From Minisyncoccota bacterium (GTDB lineage: Bacteria > Patescibacteriota > Minisyncoccia > Phycocordibacterales > GCA-2747955): a stretch of DNA of 32,138 nucleotides. Positions 24,288 to 32,138 of the stretch are shown here, piece after piece. How positions within the stretch are numbered: the first letter of the stretch is position 1; each line of letters begins with the position of its first letter. Below the pieces are notes generated by a model. It was not told where the DNA came from, did not search any database, and worked only from the letters and a program-made list of their open reading frames with translations. The stretch covers positions 83,985 to 116,122 of the forward strand of contig JAHDEI010000001.1 in the NCBI GenBank assembly GCA_020628915.1. Direction: 5' to 3'. Both the position numbers and the translations under genes were made by a program.

Positions 24288-24923
24288 ATGGCTAAATCTA
24301 ACACTCAAGATTTTGTACCTATTAAAGAAATACGAGGAGGAACCATCATTCTAGAAGATGGGTCTTTAAATTCAATTTTGCTTGTTGCATCTTTAAACTT
24401 TGCTCTAAAATCATATGAAGAGCAGATGGCTACTATTGCTCAATTTCAGAATTTTCTTAACTCATTGGAATTTTCTATTCAAATTTGTGCGCAATCAAGA
24501 AAGCTGGATGTCAGACCGTACATGGCGACCCTAGAAGAAAAAAGGCGAGACCAAGATAACGACCTGATTAAAATGCAGATCAATGAATATATGCAATTTA
24601 TTCAGAACTTTTCTGATTCAGTAAACATTATGGACAAAAAGTTCTTTATCGTTATCTCATACACACCTCCCACACTTGGGTCTGGGACTGGATCATCAAA
24701 TCCACTTGGAAAATTATTTAACAGAGGTGATGATGCTGATACCACTGATGACCAGTTGTTCGAGGAAGCAAAATCTCAATTGGAACAACGCGTTGACCTT
24801 GTAACCGCAGGTATTTCTCGGGCTGGTCTGCGGTTGGTACCTCTTGGAACAGAAGAATCGATCGAGGTTCTTTATAGAATTTTTAACCCAGGTGAATCAG
24901 AGAAACCAATTCAACTAACATAA
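24288..24923 (+). CDS. TraC-like / T4SS-associated protein (N-terminal VirB4-like partner)
   Basis: FVPIKEIRGGTIILEDGSLNSILLVASLNFALKSYEEQMATIAQFQNFLNSLEFSIQICAQSRKLDV; immediately upstream of virB4. Confidence 0.8.
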   Translation: MAKSNTQDFVPIKEIRGGTIILEDGSLNSILLVASLNFALKSYEEQMATIAQFQNFLNSLEFSIQICAQSRKLDVRPYMATLEEKRRDQDNDLIKMQINEYMQFIQNFSDSVNIMDKKFFIVISYTPPTLGSGTGSSNPLGKLFNRGDDADTTDDQLFEEAKSQLEQRVDLVTAGISRAGLRLVPLGTEESIEVLYRIFNPGESEKPIQLT

Positions 24924-24928
24924 TTATC

Positions 24929-26179
24929 ATGGCATTAGGATTTGGAAAAAAGAAAAAAAATACTGAAATCGACATTGCGCCGATTCTACCAAAGGAAATG
25001 TACCAAGCGGCTGTTTTGGATCTCAAAGACGTGATTGCACCCTCTGCCCTTGAGATTATGCCCAAAGAACTTCACCTAGGTGAAAAAATTGTGCGAACGT
25101 TTTTTATCATTTCGTATCCAAAGTTCCTCTCAGACAATTGGTTCTCGCCTATTATCAACTTGGACAAAGAATTTGATGTTTCTATCTTTATCCATCCGGT
25201 TGATACTCAGCAGGTTTTACGTAAATTCCAAAAGAAAGTAGCTGAAGTCCAATCACAAATTTACGAACGAGAGAACAAAGGAATGGTGCGTGATCCCGCT
25301 CTTGATTCGGCGTACCTCAACCTCGAGGGATTGCGAGACAAACTACAGCAAGCAACCGAAAAACTATTTGATGTGGGTATTTATATTTCTGTGTACGGAG
25401 ATTCTGAAAAAGAACTAGACAAGATTGAAACAGAAATCAGATCTATTCTCGAATCTAAATTAGTATACGTACGTCCTGCTCTGTTCCAACAAGAACAAGG
25501 ATTCAAATCAAACTTGCCTCTCAACAAAGACTTGCTCCAGGTGCATTCAAAATTAAATTCGGAGCCATTGGCATCTGTGTTCCCATTTGTGTCATTTAAC
25601 CTAACGTCTAACCAAGGAATCTTGCATGGAATCAACCGTCACAATTCCTCTCTTATTTTGTTTGATCGATTCTCATTGCCGAACTATAACTCGGTGACGT
25701 TTGCAGCATCTGGTTCTGGTAAATCATATGCTATTAAATTGGAAGTGTTGCGAACGCTGATGTTCGATACAGAAGTAATCATTATTGACCCGGAACGAGA
25801 ATACGAATACCTTGCTGAGGCTACTGGTGGTCGGTACTTTAACATTGCTCTTTCGTCAGAGCACCACATCAACCCGTTTGACCTCCCTGCTCCACGTCCT
25901 GATGAATCACGTGCAAACGTGTTGCGATCACACGTCGTATCACTTGTTGGCCTGATTCGAATTATGCTTGGTGGTCTCACACCAGAAGAAGACGCGATTA
26001 TTGATAAAGCAATTACAGAAACCTACGCACTAAAAGACATTACCCCTGAATCTAATTTTGAAAATATTGAACCGCCGCTACTATCTGACTTTGAATTGGT
26101 ACTGGCTGGCCTCGAAGGGTCAGAGTCGCTTGTTTCGCGTCTCTCAAAAAACAGGTACAAGGTCAGGATTTTTGAATAA
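24929..26179 (+). CDS. VirB4-like T4SS ATPase, N-terminal part (Walker A), frameshifted
   Basis: NSVTFAASGSGKSYAIKLEVLRTLMFDTEVIIIDPEREYEYLAEATGG; reading frame breaks after SLVSRLSK at an A6 run (26146-26151). Confidence 0.9.
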   Translation: MALGFGKKKKNTEIDIAPILPKEMYQAAVLDLKDVIAPSALEIMPKELHLGEKIVRTFFIISYPKFLSDNWFSPIINLDKEFDVSIFIHPVDTQQVLRKFQKKVAEVQSQIYERENKGMVRDPALDSAYLNLEGLRDKLQQATEKLFDVGIYISVYGDSEKELDKIETEIRSILESKLVYVRPALFQQEQGFKSNLPLNKDLLQVHSKLNSEPLASVFPFVSFNLTSNQGILHGINRHNSSLILFDRFSLPNYNSVTFAASGSGKSYAIKLEVLRTLMFDTEVIIIDPEREYEYLAEATGGRYFNIALSSEHHINPFDLPAPRPDESRANVLRSHVVSLVGLIRIMLGGLTPEEDAIIDKAITETYALKDITPESNFENIEPPLLSDFELVLAGLEGSESLVSRLSKNRYKVRIFE

Positions 26180-26735
26180 ACCATCAAACGTTGATATCAA
26201 CCGAAAGGTTGTTGTATTCTCAATTCGAGACATGGAGGATGAGTTGCGTTCAGTTGCAATGTATTTGATTACTCAATACATCTGGAACGGCGTGAGGAGG
26301 AATTTGAAAAAACGGCTACTTGTAATTGACGAGGCGTGGACAATGATGAAATCAGAGGATGCAGCGTCGTTCTTGTTTGGTATGGCAAAACGAGGTCGAA
26401 AATATTACCTAGGTCTAGCAACAATTACCCAAGACGTGAACGACTTTTTGAAATCACCGTATGGAGTCCCCATTATTACTAACTCGTCGATGCAATTACT
26501 ACTGAAACAGTCTCCCACCACCATTGATTTGGTACAAGACACCTTTAACCTCACTGACGAGGAAAAATATCTACTGATGGAGGCCCAAGTCGGAGAAGGA
26601 ATCTTCTTTGCGGGAACCAAACACGTGGCAGTAAAAATTATTGCTTCGTACACAGAGGACCAGATCATCACCTCGGATCCATCACAAATCTTAGCGATCA
26701 AACAAGCAAAAGAGAAAATGGATCTACAATTCTAA
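26147..26735 (+). CDS. VirB4-like T4SS ATPase, C-terminal part (Walker B) in the shifted frame
   Basis: ...TGTRSGFLNKPSNVDINRKVVVFSIRDMEDELRSVAMYLITQYIWNGVRRNLKKRLLVIDEAWTMMKSEDAASFLFGMAKRGRKYYLGLATITQDVNDFL. Confidence 0.9.
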
Positions 26736-26736
26736 T

Positions 26737-26765
26737 TTGACATTATTATACTTAAAATGTATAAT
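26737..26765 (+). promoter_or_regulatory. Consensus promoter
   Basis: TTGACA-N17-TATAAT. Confidence 0.8.
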
Positions 26766-26814
26766 ATATATTAGTAGATCTTAAGATTTACGTGAGTTAT
26801 TGAGAGGAGAAAAC

Positions 26815-27282
26815 ATGACTTACAAAAAAATTGATCGCAAATCACCTGCTATCATGTCCGCTCTTGCTGCAGCGCCTCTTTTTAAAAAACAAGGAACTGT
26901 GCGTGCACGAGCAGCCAAAGATGGTGAGGTAATCGAAACTATCCTTGGTAGTGGTGATTTTGAAACAGAAAACGTGGCCGTCCTTGGAGACTGGATTGTT
27001 ACCAATCCAACGGGCGAACAATATATCATCTCTGGTTCAAAATTTTTTGACAGATACGAAGATACTGACGAAAATGGTGTCTTTGCCGCTCGCGGCTATT
27101 GTCGGGCAATTCCAAATCCTGAGGGTGTACCGATTGAAATCATGGCCTCATGGGGAACACCACAAATGGGCGATGAAAACTGTCTCGTGGCAGATACCTG
27201 CGATGAAAACGGTGAAAATATGGGCGGAGAGCCCTATCTCATCGAAGGTGATGCCTTTGCGGTAACATACGCACCTGTGTAA
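26815..27282 (+). CDS. Hypothetical small acidic protein, possibly PGDYG-like
   Basis: SD GAGAGGAG 5' of the ATG at 26815; GDWIVTNPTGEQYIISGSKFFDRYE resembles PGDYG-type proteins (from memory, uncertain). Confidence 0.75.
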   Translation: MTYKKIDRKSPAIMSALAAAPLFKKQGTVRARAAKDGEVIETILGSGDFETENVAVLGDWIVTNPTGEQYIISGSKFFDRYEDTDENGVFAARGYCRAIPNPEGVPIEIMASWGTPQMGDENCLVADTCDENGENMGGEPYLIEGDAFAVTYAPV

Positions 27283-27294
27283 CCAATAGGACTG

Positions 27295-27322
27295 GGCCAG
27301 AAGCAACGCTTCTGGCCTTTTA
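27295..27322 (+). terminator. Terminator
   Basis: GGCCAGAAGC-AAC-GCTTCTGGCC-TTTT. Confidence 0.8.
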
Positions 27323-28453
27323 TATACTCTCAAGTCCGAGGAATTCTCGTTTGGTATCTGACTTGTGAGCAGTTCGTTCGTGACGGCGCATTCCCATAAC
27401 AATTCCAAGTGCGATAAATTCAGCCAGTAGGTGTGACCCACCATACGACATGAACGGTAATGTGGTTCCCGTAACAGGTAGATATCCCACATTAATGCCC
27501 ACGTGCACAAAAAAGTGCGCGAAAAAATATATAGCTACTCCCCCCGTAAATAACATTTCAAAATTTGACTCCCCCCTAGTTGCACCACTGACTAACCTAA
27601 AGATAATCACCCCGAAAAGCAAAAATACAATCAACAGACCAACAAACCCCCACTCTTCTCCGAACGACGAGAAGATAAAGTCTGTTTCATGTTCGGGCAA
27701 GAACTGCAGGCGAGATTGTGATCCATATCCTACTCCTTTTCCAATAAACTGCCCTGAACCAAGAGCGATCCGAGCCTGGTTTGCGTTATATCCAGTCCCC
27801 TGCAGATCAGCCGTTGGGTTCAAAAACGTCAAAACTCGCTGTTTTTGGTACTCTGCAAATCCAAAGTTCCAAAGTAGCGCAAACGAGATTGCCCCTAAAA
27901 CAAACAACCCAAGTAAATGTTTCCAGTTGAGGCCCGCAATCATGACCATTCCAAACCAAATGAAGAATATAATCATTGCTGATCCAAAGTCTGGTTGCAG
28001 CAACACAAGGCCAAAAATAATTGCCGCATAAATTCCAGAAATTATGATATGAGAAAAATCAGCAATCTGCATATGCCTCTTGGTAAAGTACTTGGCCAAA
28101 ACCAATAGAATAATAATTTTTGCAAAATCTACTGGCTGAAATGCCAGGGCTCCAAAAGAAAACCATGACCGCGCACCCCCAAACACCGAACCAAATACAA
28201 ACAAAAGCCCCAGCACAACAGCTATGGCAGCATACAAAATGGTCAACACCTTTGAATTTTTCAAAAAACGAAAATTAAAAGCTGATGCAACAAAAAATGC
28301 AATCAAAGAAACTCCTAATGAAAAAAGTTGTTTATAAAAAAGTCCATTGTTGTCTCCGTATGAGTTAATTGAAACCAACCCAAAAAAGACAAGCAGTAGT
28401 GCGCTCCCCAAGATCATCCAATCTATGTTTTTATAAAACGATAATATTCTCAT
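27320..28453 (-). CDS. rodA: RodA/FtsW/SpoVE (SEDS) family cell-shape protein
   Basis: MRILSFYKNIDWMILGSALLLVFFGLVSINSYG, ARSWFSFGALAFQPVDFAKIIILLVLAKYF, LQPDFGSAMI, ALGSGQFIGKGVGYGSQSRLQFLPEHETDFIFSSFGEEWGF. Confidence 0.94.
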   Translation of the reverse strand: MRILSFYKNIDWMILGSALLLVFFGLVSINSYGDNNGLFYKQLFSLGVSLIAFFVASAFNFRFLKNSKVLTILYAAIAVVLGLLFVFGSVFGGARSWFSFGALAFQPVDFAKIIILLVLAKYFTKRHMQIADFSHIIISGIYAAIIFGLVLLQPDFGSAMIIFFIWFGMVMIAGLNWKHLLGLFVLGAISFALLWNFGFAEYQKQRVLTFLNPTADLQGTGYNANQARIALGSGQFIGKGVGYGSQSRLQFLPEHETDFIFSSFGEEWGFVGLLIVFLLFGVIIFRLVSGATRGESNFEMLFTGGVAIYFFAHFFVHVGINVGYLPVTGTTLPFMSYGGSHLLAEFIALGIVMGMRRHERTAHKSDTKREFLGLESI

Positions 28454-28460
28454 GATTTGT

Positions 28461-29222
28461 TTAGAACAACGAAACCTCTTCGATAAAGACGTCAATTTTT
28501 GTCACCTCTTGGTCAAATGGCTCGGGCCAAGTGAAGAAGATTGTCGCCTGACTGTCTCGATCCATATATTCCAAAAATGTTTTTGATGATTGATAAACAT
28601 TTCCATCTTTGTTGTACAAAATTGCGGTAATTGCCAAATCTCGTACTGGCGTAATGGCCTTGTTCGAAAGAACTAGTTCAAGCTTTGGATCTGTCTCGGT
28701 GTCTTGGAGTTTCCTGCTGGAGACAAATACTTCTTGTTTTGGTGGCTCTGATTTAGTCCAAACGGATTCCCCCACTAATTTTAGAAATACTTTACTGACT
28801 GACTGGAAACCAGTGTTCACAATGGGTTCAAAGACTGGTTTGGTTTCAGTTGGTAGAATTGTGACTTCACCAAAAATTTCATCGATTAAAATATTGTCTT
28901 GATTAAATAGCTCGAACTTGTAAGTAGCGTCTACTTTGACGTCAAAATTCGGATTCTCGATAAGTCCTGCAAGGTTGTATACTCCATTAGAGATTTGAAA
29001 TGCCCGACCCCACTGTACGTTTGGTTCAGTTGCAGAAAACGGACAGACCAATTCACAGACTCCGCCACAGTCAATTCCTTCTTCGAGTCCGTTGAGTTCT
29101 CCATCAAAACAAGTTGGGGCTTGATAGATAAATAGTGAATACACGCCAAAAAGAATAAGGCCTACAATTGTAAGAAAACCCAAAATAATTACCGTTCGCC
29201 TATTTCTTGCCCACGCTGACAT
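28461..29222 (-). CDS. Membrane-anchored extracytoplasmic hypothetical protein
   Basis: N-terminal TM (TVIILGFLTIVGLILFGVYSLFIY), then CFDGELNGLEEGIDCGGVCELVC motif; start corrected to 29222. Confidence 0.8.
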   Translation of the reverse strand: MSAWARNRRTVIILGFLTIVGLILFGVYSLFIYQAPTCFDGELNGLEEGIDCGGVCELVCPFSATEPNVQWGRAFQISNGVYNLAGLIENPNFDVKVDATYKFELFNQDNILIDEIFGEVTILPTETKPVFEPIVNTGFQSVSKVFLKLVGESVWTKSEPPKQEVFVSSRKLQDTETDPKLELVLSNKAITPVRDLAITAILYNKDGNVYQSSKTFLEYMDRDSQATIFFTWPEPFDQEVTKIDVFIEEVSLF

Positions 29223-29282
29223 GTCTCTCATTATAAAACAGAGATTGTAAAATCAAAATGAATGATTTAGACTGATAAGTAT

Positions 29283-29642
29283 ATGAATACAGATGAGATT
29301 AAACAAAAGTTGACAGAAGAAAAAGCTCTGCTGGAACGTGAGCTATCTGATGTTGCTGTAGCTGATTCGGAAAATCCAGGAGGATACGTTGGTAAAGAGC
29401 CAGATATGAACGATGAAAACCCTGCTGATGTCCTAGAAGAAGGACACGAGCAAGAAGTGTTTTCAAGAAACCAAGCAATCACCAATGATTTAGAAATGCG
29501 TCTCGTGAACATCAATAAGGCATTGGATGCATTAGAAAACCATCGTTACGGTGTATGTAACAAAGGAGGAGAAGACCACCCCATCGAAGAAGATCGTCTC
29601 GAGGCAAACCCCGCAGCAACAACCTGCAAAGACCACATGTAA
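29283..29642 (+). CDS. DksA/TraR-family protein with degenerate zinc-finger
   Basis: N-terminal helical hairpin; ALDALENHRYGVCNKGGEDHPIEEDRLEANPAATTCKDHM. Confidence 0.85.
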   Translation: MNTDEIKQKLTEEKALLERELSDVAVADSENPGGYVGKEPDMNDENPADVLEEGHEQEVFSRNQAITNDLEMRLVNINKALDALENHRYGVCNKGGEDHPIEEDRLEANPAATTCKDHM

Positions 29643-29675
29643 TTAAAAATCGAGCATTACTGCTCGATTTTTTTA
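29643..29675 (+). terminator. Terminator
   Basis: AAAAATCGAGCATTACTGCTCGATTTTTTT. Confidence 0.8.
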
Positions 29676-29703
29676 TAAAAAAAGCCCGCCTGGTTGGCGG
29701 GCT
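29676..29703 (-). terminator. Terminator of the Lys-rich gene
   Basis: Minus strand: GAGCCCGCC-AACCA-GGCGGGCTTTTTTT. Confidence 0.8.
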
Positions 29704-29709
29704 CGATAT

Positions 29710-30522
29710 TTATTTTTTTGCCTTTACGACAGGTTTGACCACAGGGTTTTTCTTAGCCTTTGGTTTCACCTGGACAAGCTTTGGCCTGGCGGCCTCAGCT
29801 TTTACTGGAGACAGATCTGAAGGGCTCTTGGTCGATTTTTTCTTTTTCGACTTTTGAGGCTTTTTTTTGATCTTGCGCACAGCAATGCACCCGGTGTACC
29901 CGTCTGTGCAATCAACTCGAATCAAGCAATTTTCACGCGGATGGTGGTCTACCATTCCGGTGACAACCATCCTGTATTGTGTACGGCGCCCATCTTTTAC
30001 TGGATAGACATCCAGAAAAATATGTCGGATGCCGTCAGGCATCACCTTTTGACAAATGTTAACCGAGACGAACATCTCACCTTCGGCTTTTTTAAATTCT
30101 TTGCCATACATGCAAAGATTTACGACGCCGCCCTTAACAGGGACTTTTGCAGAATAATACCGCTTGGTGCCTCCGCCAGCAACAGGAATTTCGATTAATT
30201 CTCGCTCTTTTTTACCCTTTTTGTTGCGTTGAACCACAGGTAGGTTCATCTTCACCACCAAACCACTAAACAAGGCAACCCGAGTTGCATTTGATCCACG
30301 GAAAGGCTTGATCCCCGCATATTTGCGGCCATCATCAACTGCTTGAGATAGCTGTTTTGCGAGCTTTGCAGATGCCCCGTTTAAACCCGAATTCTTTTTT
30401 TTCTCTCTCTTTTTGGGTTTTTTTGTGGGTCGTTTTTTACTCGCCTTTTTAAGGGCGTCTCCCATTGCCGTTCCTGTTGATACAGCCTGGGCTACCTGGT
30501 TTCTTGCATTCATAGCTGACAT
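29710..30522 (-). CDS. Hypothetical highly basic protein with Lys-rich tails at both ends
   Basis: SD AAAGGAG 5' of the ATG; consensus promoter at 30591-30618 (minus); KKASKKRPTKKPKKREKKK... and ...KKKPQKSKKKKSTKS...KAKKNPVVKPVVKAKK. Confidence 0.8.
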   Translation of the reverse strand: MSAMNARNQVAQAVSTGTAMGDALKKASKKRPTKKPKKREKKKNSGLNGASAKLAKQLSQAVDDGRKYAGIKPFRGSNATRVALFSGLVVKMNLPVVQRNKKGKKERELIEIPVAGGGTKRYYSAKVPVKGGVVNLCMYGKEFKKAEGEMFVSVNICQKVMPDGIRHIFLDVYPVKDGRRTQYRMVVTGMVDHHPRENCLIRVDCTDGYTGCIAVRKIKKKPQKSKKKKSTKSPSDLSPVKAEAARPKLVQVKPKAKKNPVVKPVVKAKK

Positions 30523-30590
30523 AATATTTCTCCTTTATGTCGTTTTTAAAAGATCATACGATCACCGAAAAACATTTTTCGGCATAATAA

Positions 30591-30618
30591 AGTATATCAA
30601 ATATTTATTATTTGTCAA
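30591..30618 (-). promoter_or_regulatory. Promoter of the Lys-rich gene
   Basis: Minus strand TTGACA-N16-TATACT, followed by 5' UTR hairpin CCGAAAAA-TG-TTTTTCGG. Confidence 0.7.
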
Positions 30619-30621
30619 TAA

Positions 30622-30645
30622 AAAAGGCCCACTAATGGGCCTGAA
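30622..30645 (-). terminator. Terminator of the XRE gene
   Basis: Minus strand GGCCCATTAGTGGGCCTTTTTT. Confidence 0.75.
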
Positions 30646-30663
30646 GTTGCTAATATGGACGCC

Positions 30664-30906
30664 CTACTCGAACGTCTCATAAAAGTAAGTGATTGGAACT
30701 TTGAGTATTTTTGAAATTTGCCAGAGGCGACTTGCCGCAACGCGGTTTGTGCCTCTCTCGTATTTCTGGACCTGCTGGAAAGTAATTCCCAGTCGCTGGC
30801 CCAGCTTTTCTTGAGACATTTTGAGCTCTTTCCGGCGTGTCCTTATCTGGAATCCGATAAGTTCATCCGCAGCGGATGCCGCTCTTGGTTTGTGGTCTTT
30901 TCTCAT
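30664..30906 (-). CDS. XRE-family (Cro/CI type) helix-turn-helix regulator
   Basis: IGFQIRTRRKELKMSQEKLGQRLGITFQQVQKYERGTNRVAASRLWQISKILKVPITYFYE; SD GAGGAG. Confidence 0.92.
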   Translation of the reverse strand: MRKDHKPRAASAADELIGFQIRTRRKELKMSQEKLGQRLGITFQQVQKYERGTNRVAASRLWQISKILKVPITYFYETFE

Positions 30907-30932
30907 AATACTTACTCCTCTCTTATGAGTTA

Positions 30933-30951
30933 GCGAATTGAAACAATTCGC
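30933..30951. promoter_or_regulatory. Putative operator of the XRE regulator
   Basis: Perfect inverted repeat GCGAATTG-AAA-CAATTCGC between the minus-strand promoter (TTGACT-N17-TATAAT) and the SD. Confidence 0.65.
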
Positions 30952-31011
30952 AATAATATTATACTAAATATATACTGTAAAGTCAATTTATTACTGTGTT
31001 ATAGTGCGTCT

Positions 31012-32138
31012 ATGAACTTGGGAAAGTTATTTACTGCACAGGCCGATTTTTCGGCTCCTCAAATTATTGAAATTGAAGTCGATATTACCAAGCGAGGTAT
31101 ACCGGCTTTTTCTATTGTTGGTCTTGGTGATAAAGCGGTTGATGAATCCCGTGAACGCGTGAACGCTGCGCTGAGAAACTCTGGATTTCGTGAACCTAAA
31201 CAATACAAAACTGTTGTGTCTCTTTCCCCTGCAAGTCTAAGAAAAGAAGGTTCATACTTTGATCTCCCAATCGCCCTAGGAGTTCTACTGGCAGACGACG
31301 AAGTTGAGCTAGAATTTTCTACTGAAAACAAGTTGTTTGTTGGGGAACTTTCTTTAGACGGAATCCTGAAACCAATTAGCGGCGCTCTCTCTATTGCGTT
31401 ATGTGCGAAACAGACGGGAATCACCTCTTTGTACGTGCCTGCAGAAAACGCTGATGAAGCAGCGCTCGTTGAAGGTCTGCGTGTCTTTCCAGTTAAAACA
31501 TTGCAACAGCTCATTGAACATCTGGCCCAAGAACACGCAGAAGAAAAAAATTCATCAAAAATTATTAGACCTCATAAACAAGTAGCACCCCCAGGACAAA
31601 CAGAGCCTACTGTCGATTTCTCACATATTGTTGGCCAAGAACACGTTAAGCGTGCCTTAACCATTGCAGCTGCTGGTCGACATAACATAGCAATGTACGG
31701 ACCGGCAGGGACCGGAAAGACCATGCTTGCGAAGGCATTTTGCGGGATCCTGCCTAATCTAAATCCTGATAAACAAATTGAGAGCACCGTAATTCATTCG
31801 TGCCATGGCTCAGACATCAACGGACTAATAACTGAACCACCGATGCGTGCGCCGCATCACACATCATCTTATGTAGCTGTTATTGGAGGTGGTGCGTATC
31901 CGAAACCCGGTGAAATAACTCTTGCTCATAACGGAGTTTTGTTTCTGGATGAATTTCCTGAATTTGATAAGCGAGTTTTAGAATCTTTGCGTGAGCCGCT
32001 CGAAGACAAGCAGGTTCGAATTTCTCGCTCAAAGGCATCAAAAACATTTCCTGCAGATTTTATTTTAATCGCTGCGATGAACCCTCCGAGTGCTGTTTAC
32101 CGATCAGGTAGTTTAATCACTCCCGCAGACGAACGTCG
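31012..32138 (+). CDS. ComM/YifB-like Mg-chelatase-family AAA+ ATPase, partial (runs off the right edge)
   Basis: [59 protein letters not shown]...[41 protein letters not shown]...[32 protein letters not shown]; no stop in the window, so not in the ORF track. Confidence 0.95.
   Translation, partial: MNLGKLFTAQADFSAPQIIEIEVDITKRGIPAFSIVGLGDKAVDESRERVNAALRNSGFREPKQYKTVVSLSPASLRKEGSYFDLPIALGVLLADDEVELEFSTENKLFVGELSLDGILKPISGALSIALCAKQTGITSLYVPAENADEAALVEGLRVFPVKTLQQLIEHLAQEHAEEKNSSKIIRPHKQVAPPGQTEPTVDFSHIVGQEHVKRALTIAAAGRHNIAMYGPAGTGKTMLAKAFCGILPNLNPDKQIESTVIHSCHGSDINGLITEPPMRAPHHTSSYVAVIGGGAYPKPGEITLAHNGVLFLDEFPEFDKRVLESLREPLEDKQVRISRSKASKTFPADFILIAAMNPPSAVYRSGSLITPADER

Noticed and set aside
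26405-26701. 98-aa minus-strand ORF opposite virB4
   Set aside because: Antisense to a clearly conserved ATPase segment.
1-32138. CRISPR arrays, tRNA or rRNA genes, transposases
   Set aside because: No regular spaced repeats, no tRNA T-loop/acceptor pattern, no rRNA sequence and no transposase-like protein recognised.

Overview
Bacterial chromosomal window with the gene content and style of a Candidate Phyla Radiation (Patescibacteria/Parcubacteria-like) genome; the lineage is my inference from protein content. Recognisable genes: nusA, inorganic pyrophosphatase, a MurE-like Mur ligase, a FemAB-type transferase, an M23 peptidase, a reduced type IV secretion/conjugation-type cluster (TraG/VirD4-like ATPase, PrgI, VirB6/TrbL-like, VirB2/TrbC-like pilin, TraC-like protein, VirB4 ATPase broken by a frameshift), a PIF1-like helicase, RodA/FtsW, a DksA/TraR-like protein, an XRE regulator and a partial ComM/YifB. 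A 1654-aa phage-tail-fibre-like surface protein ends in a peptidase S74 chaperone domain. The most interesting content is between the genes. (i) A leader before the Mur ligase has three mutually exclusive segments (GCCTCCC / GGGAGGC / GCCTCCC), a terminator/antiterminator arrangement and so a candidate unrecognised riboswitch. (ii) Five further candidate structured ncRNAs each end in a terminator; four have a consensus or near-consensus promoter with a uniform 16-nt spacer, and one displays a C-rich loop. (iii) Many protein genes have a -10 box only 6-8 nt upstream of the ATG, which predicts leaderless mRNAs, while a minority have canonical Shine-Dalgarno leaders. All RNA calls come from reading complementarity by eye; no folding program or database search was run.
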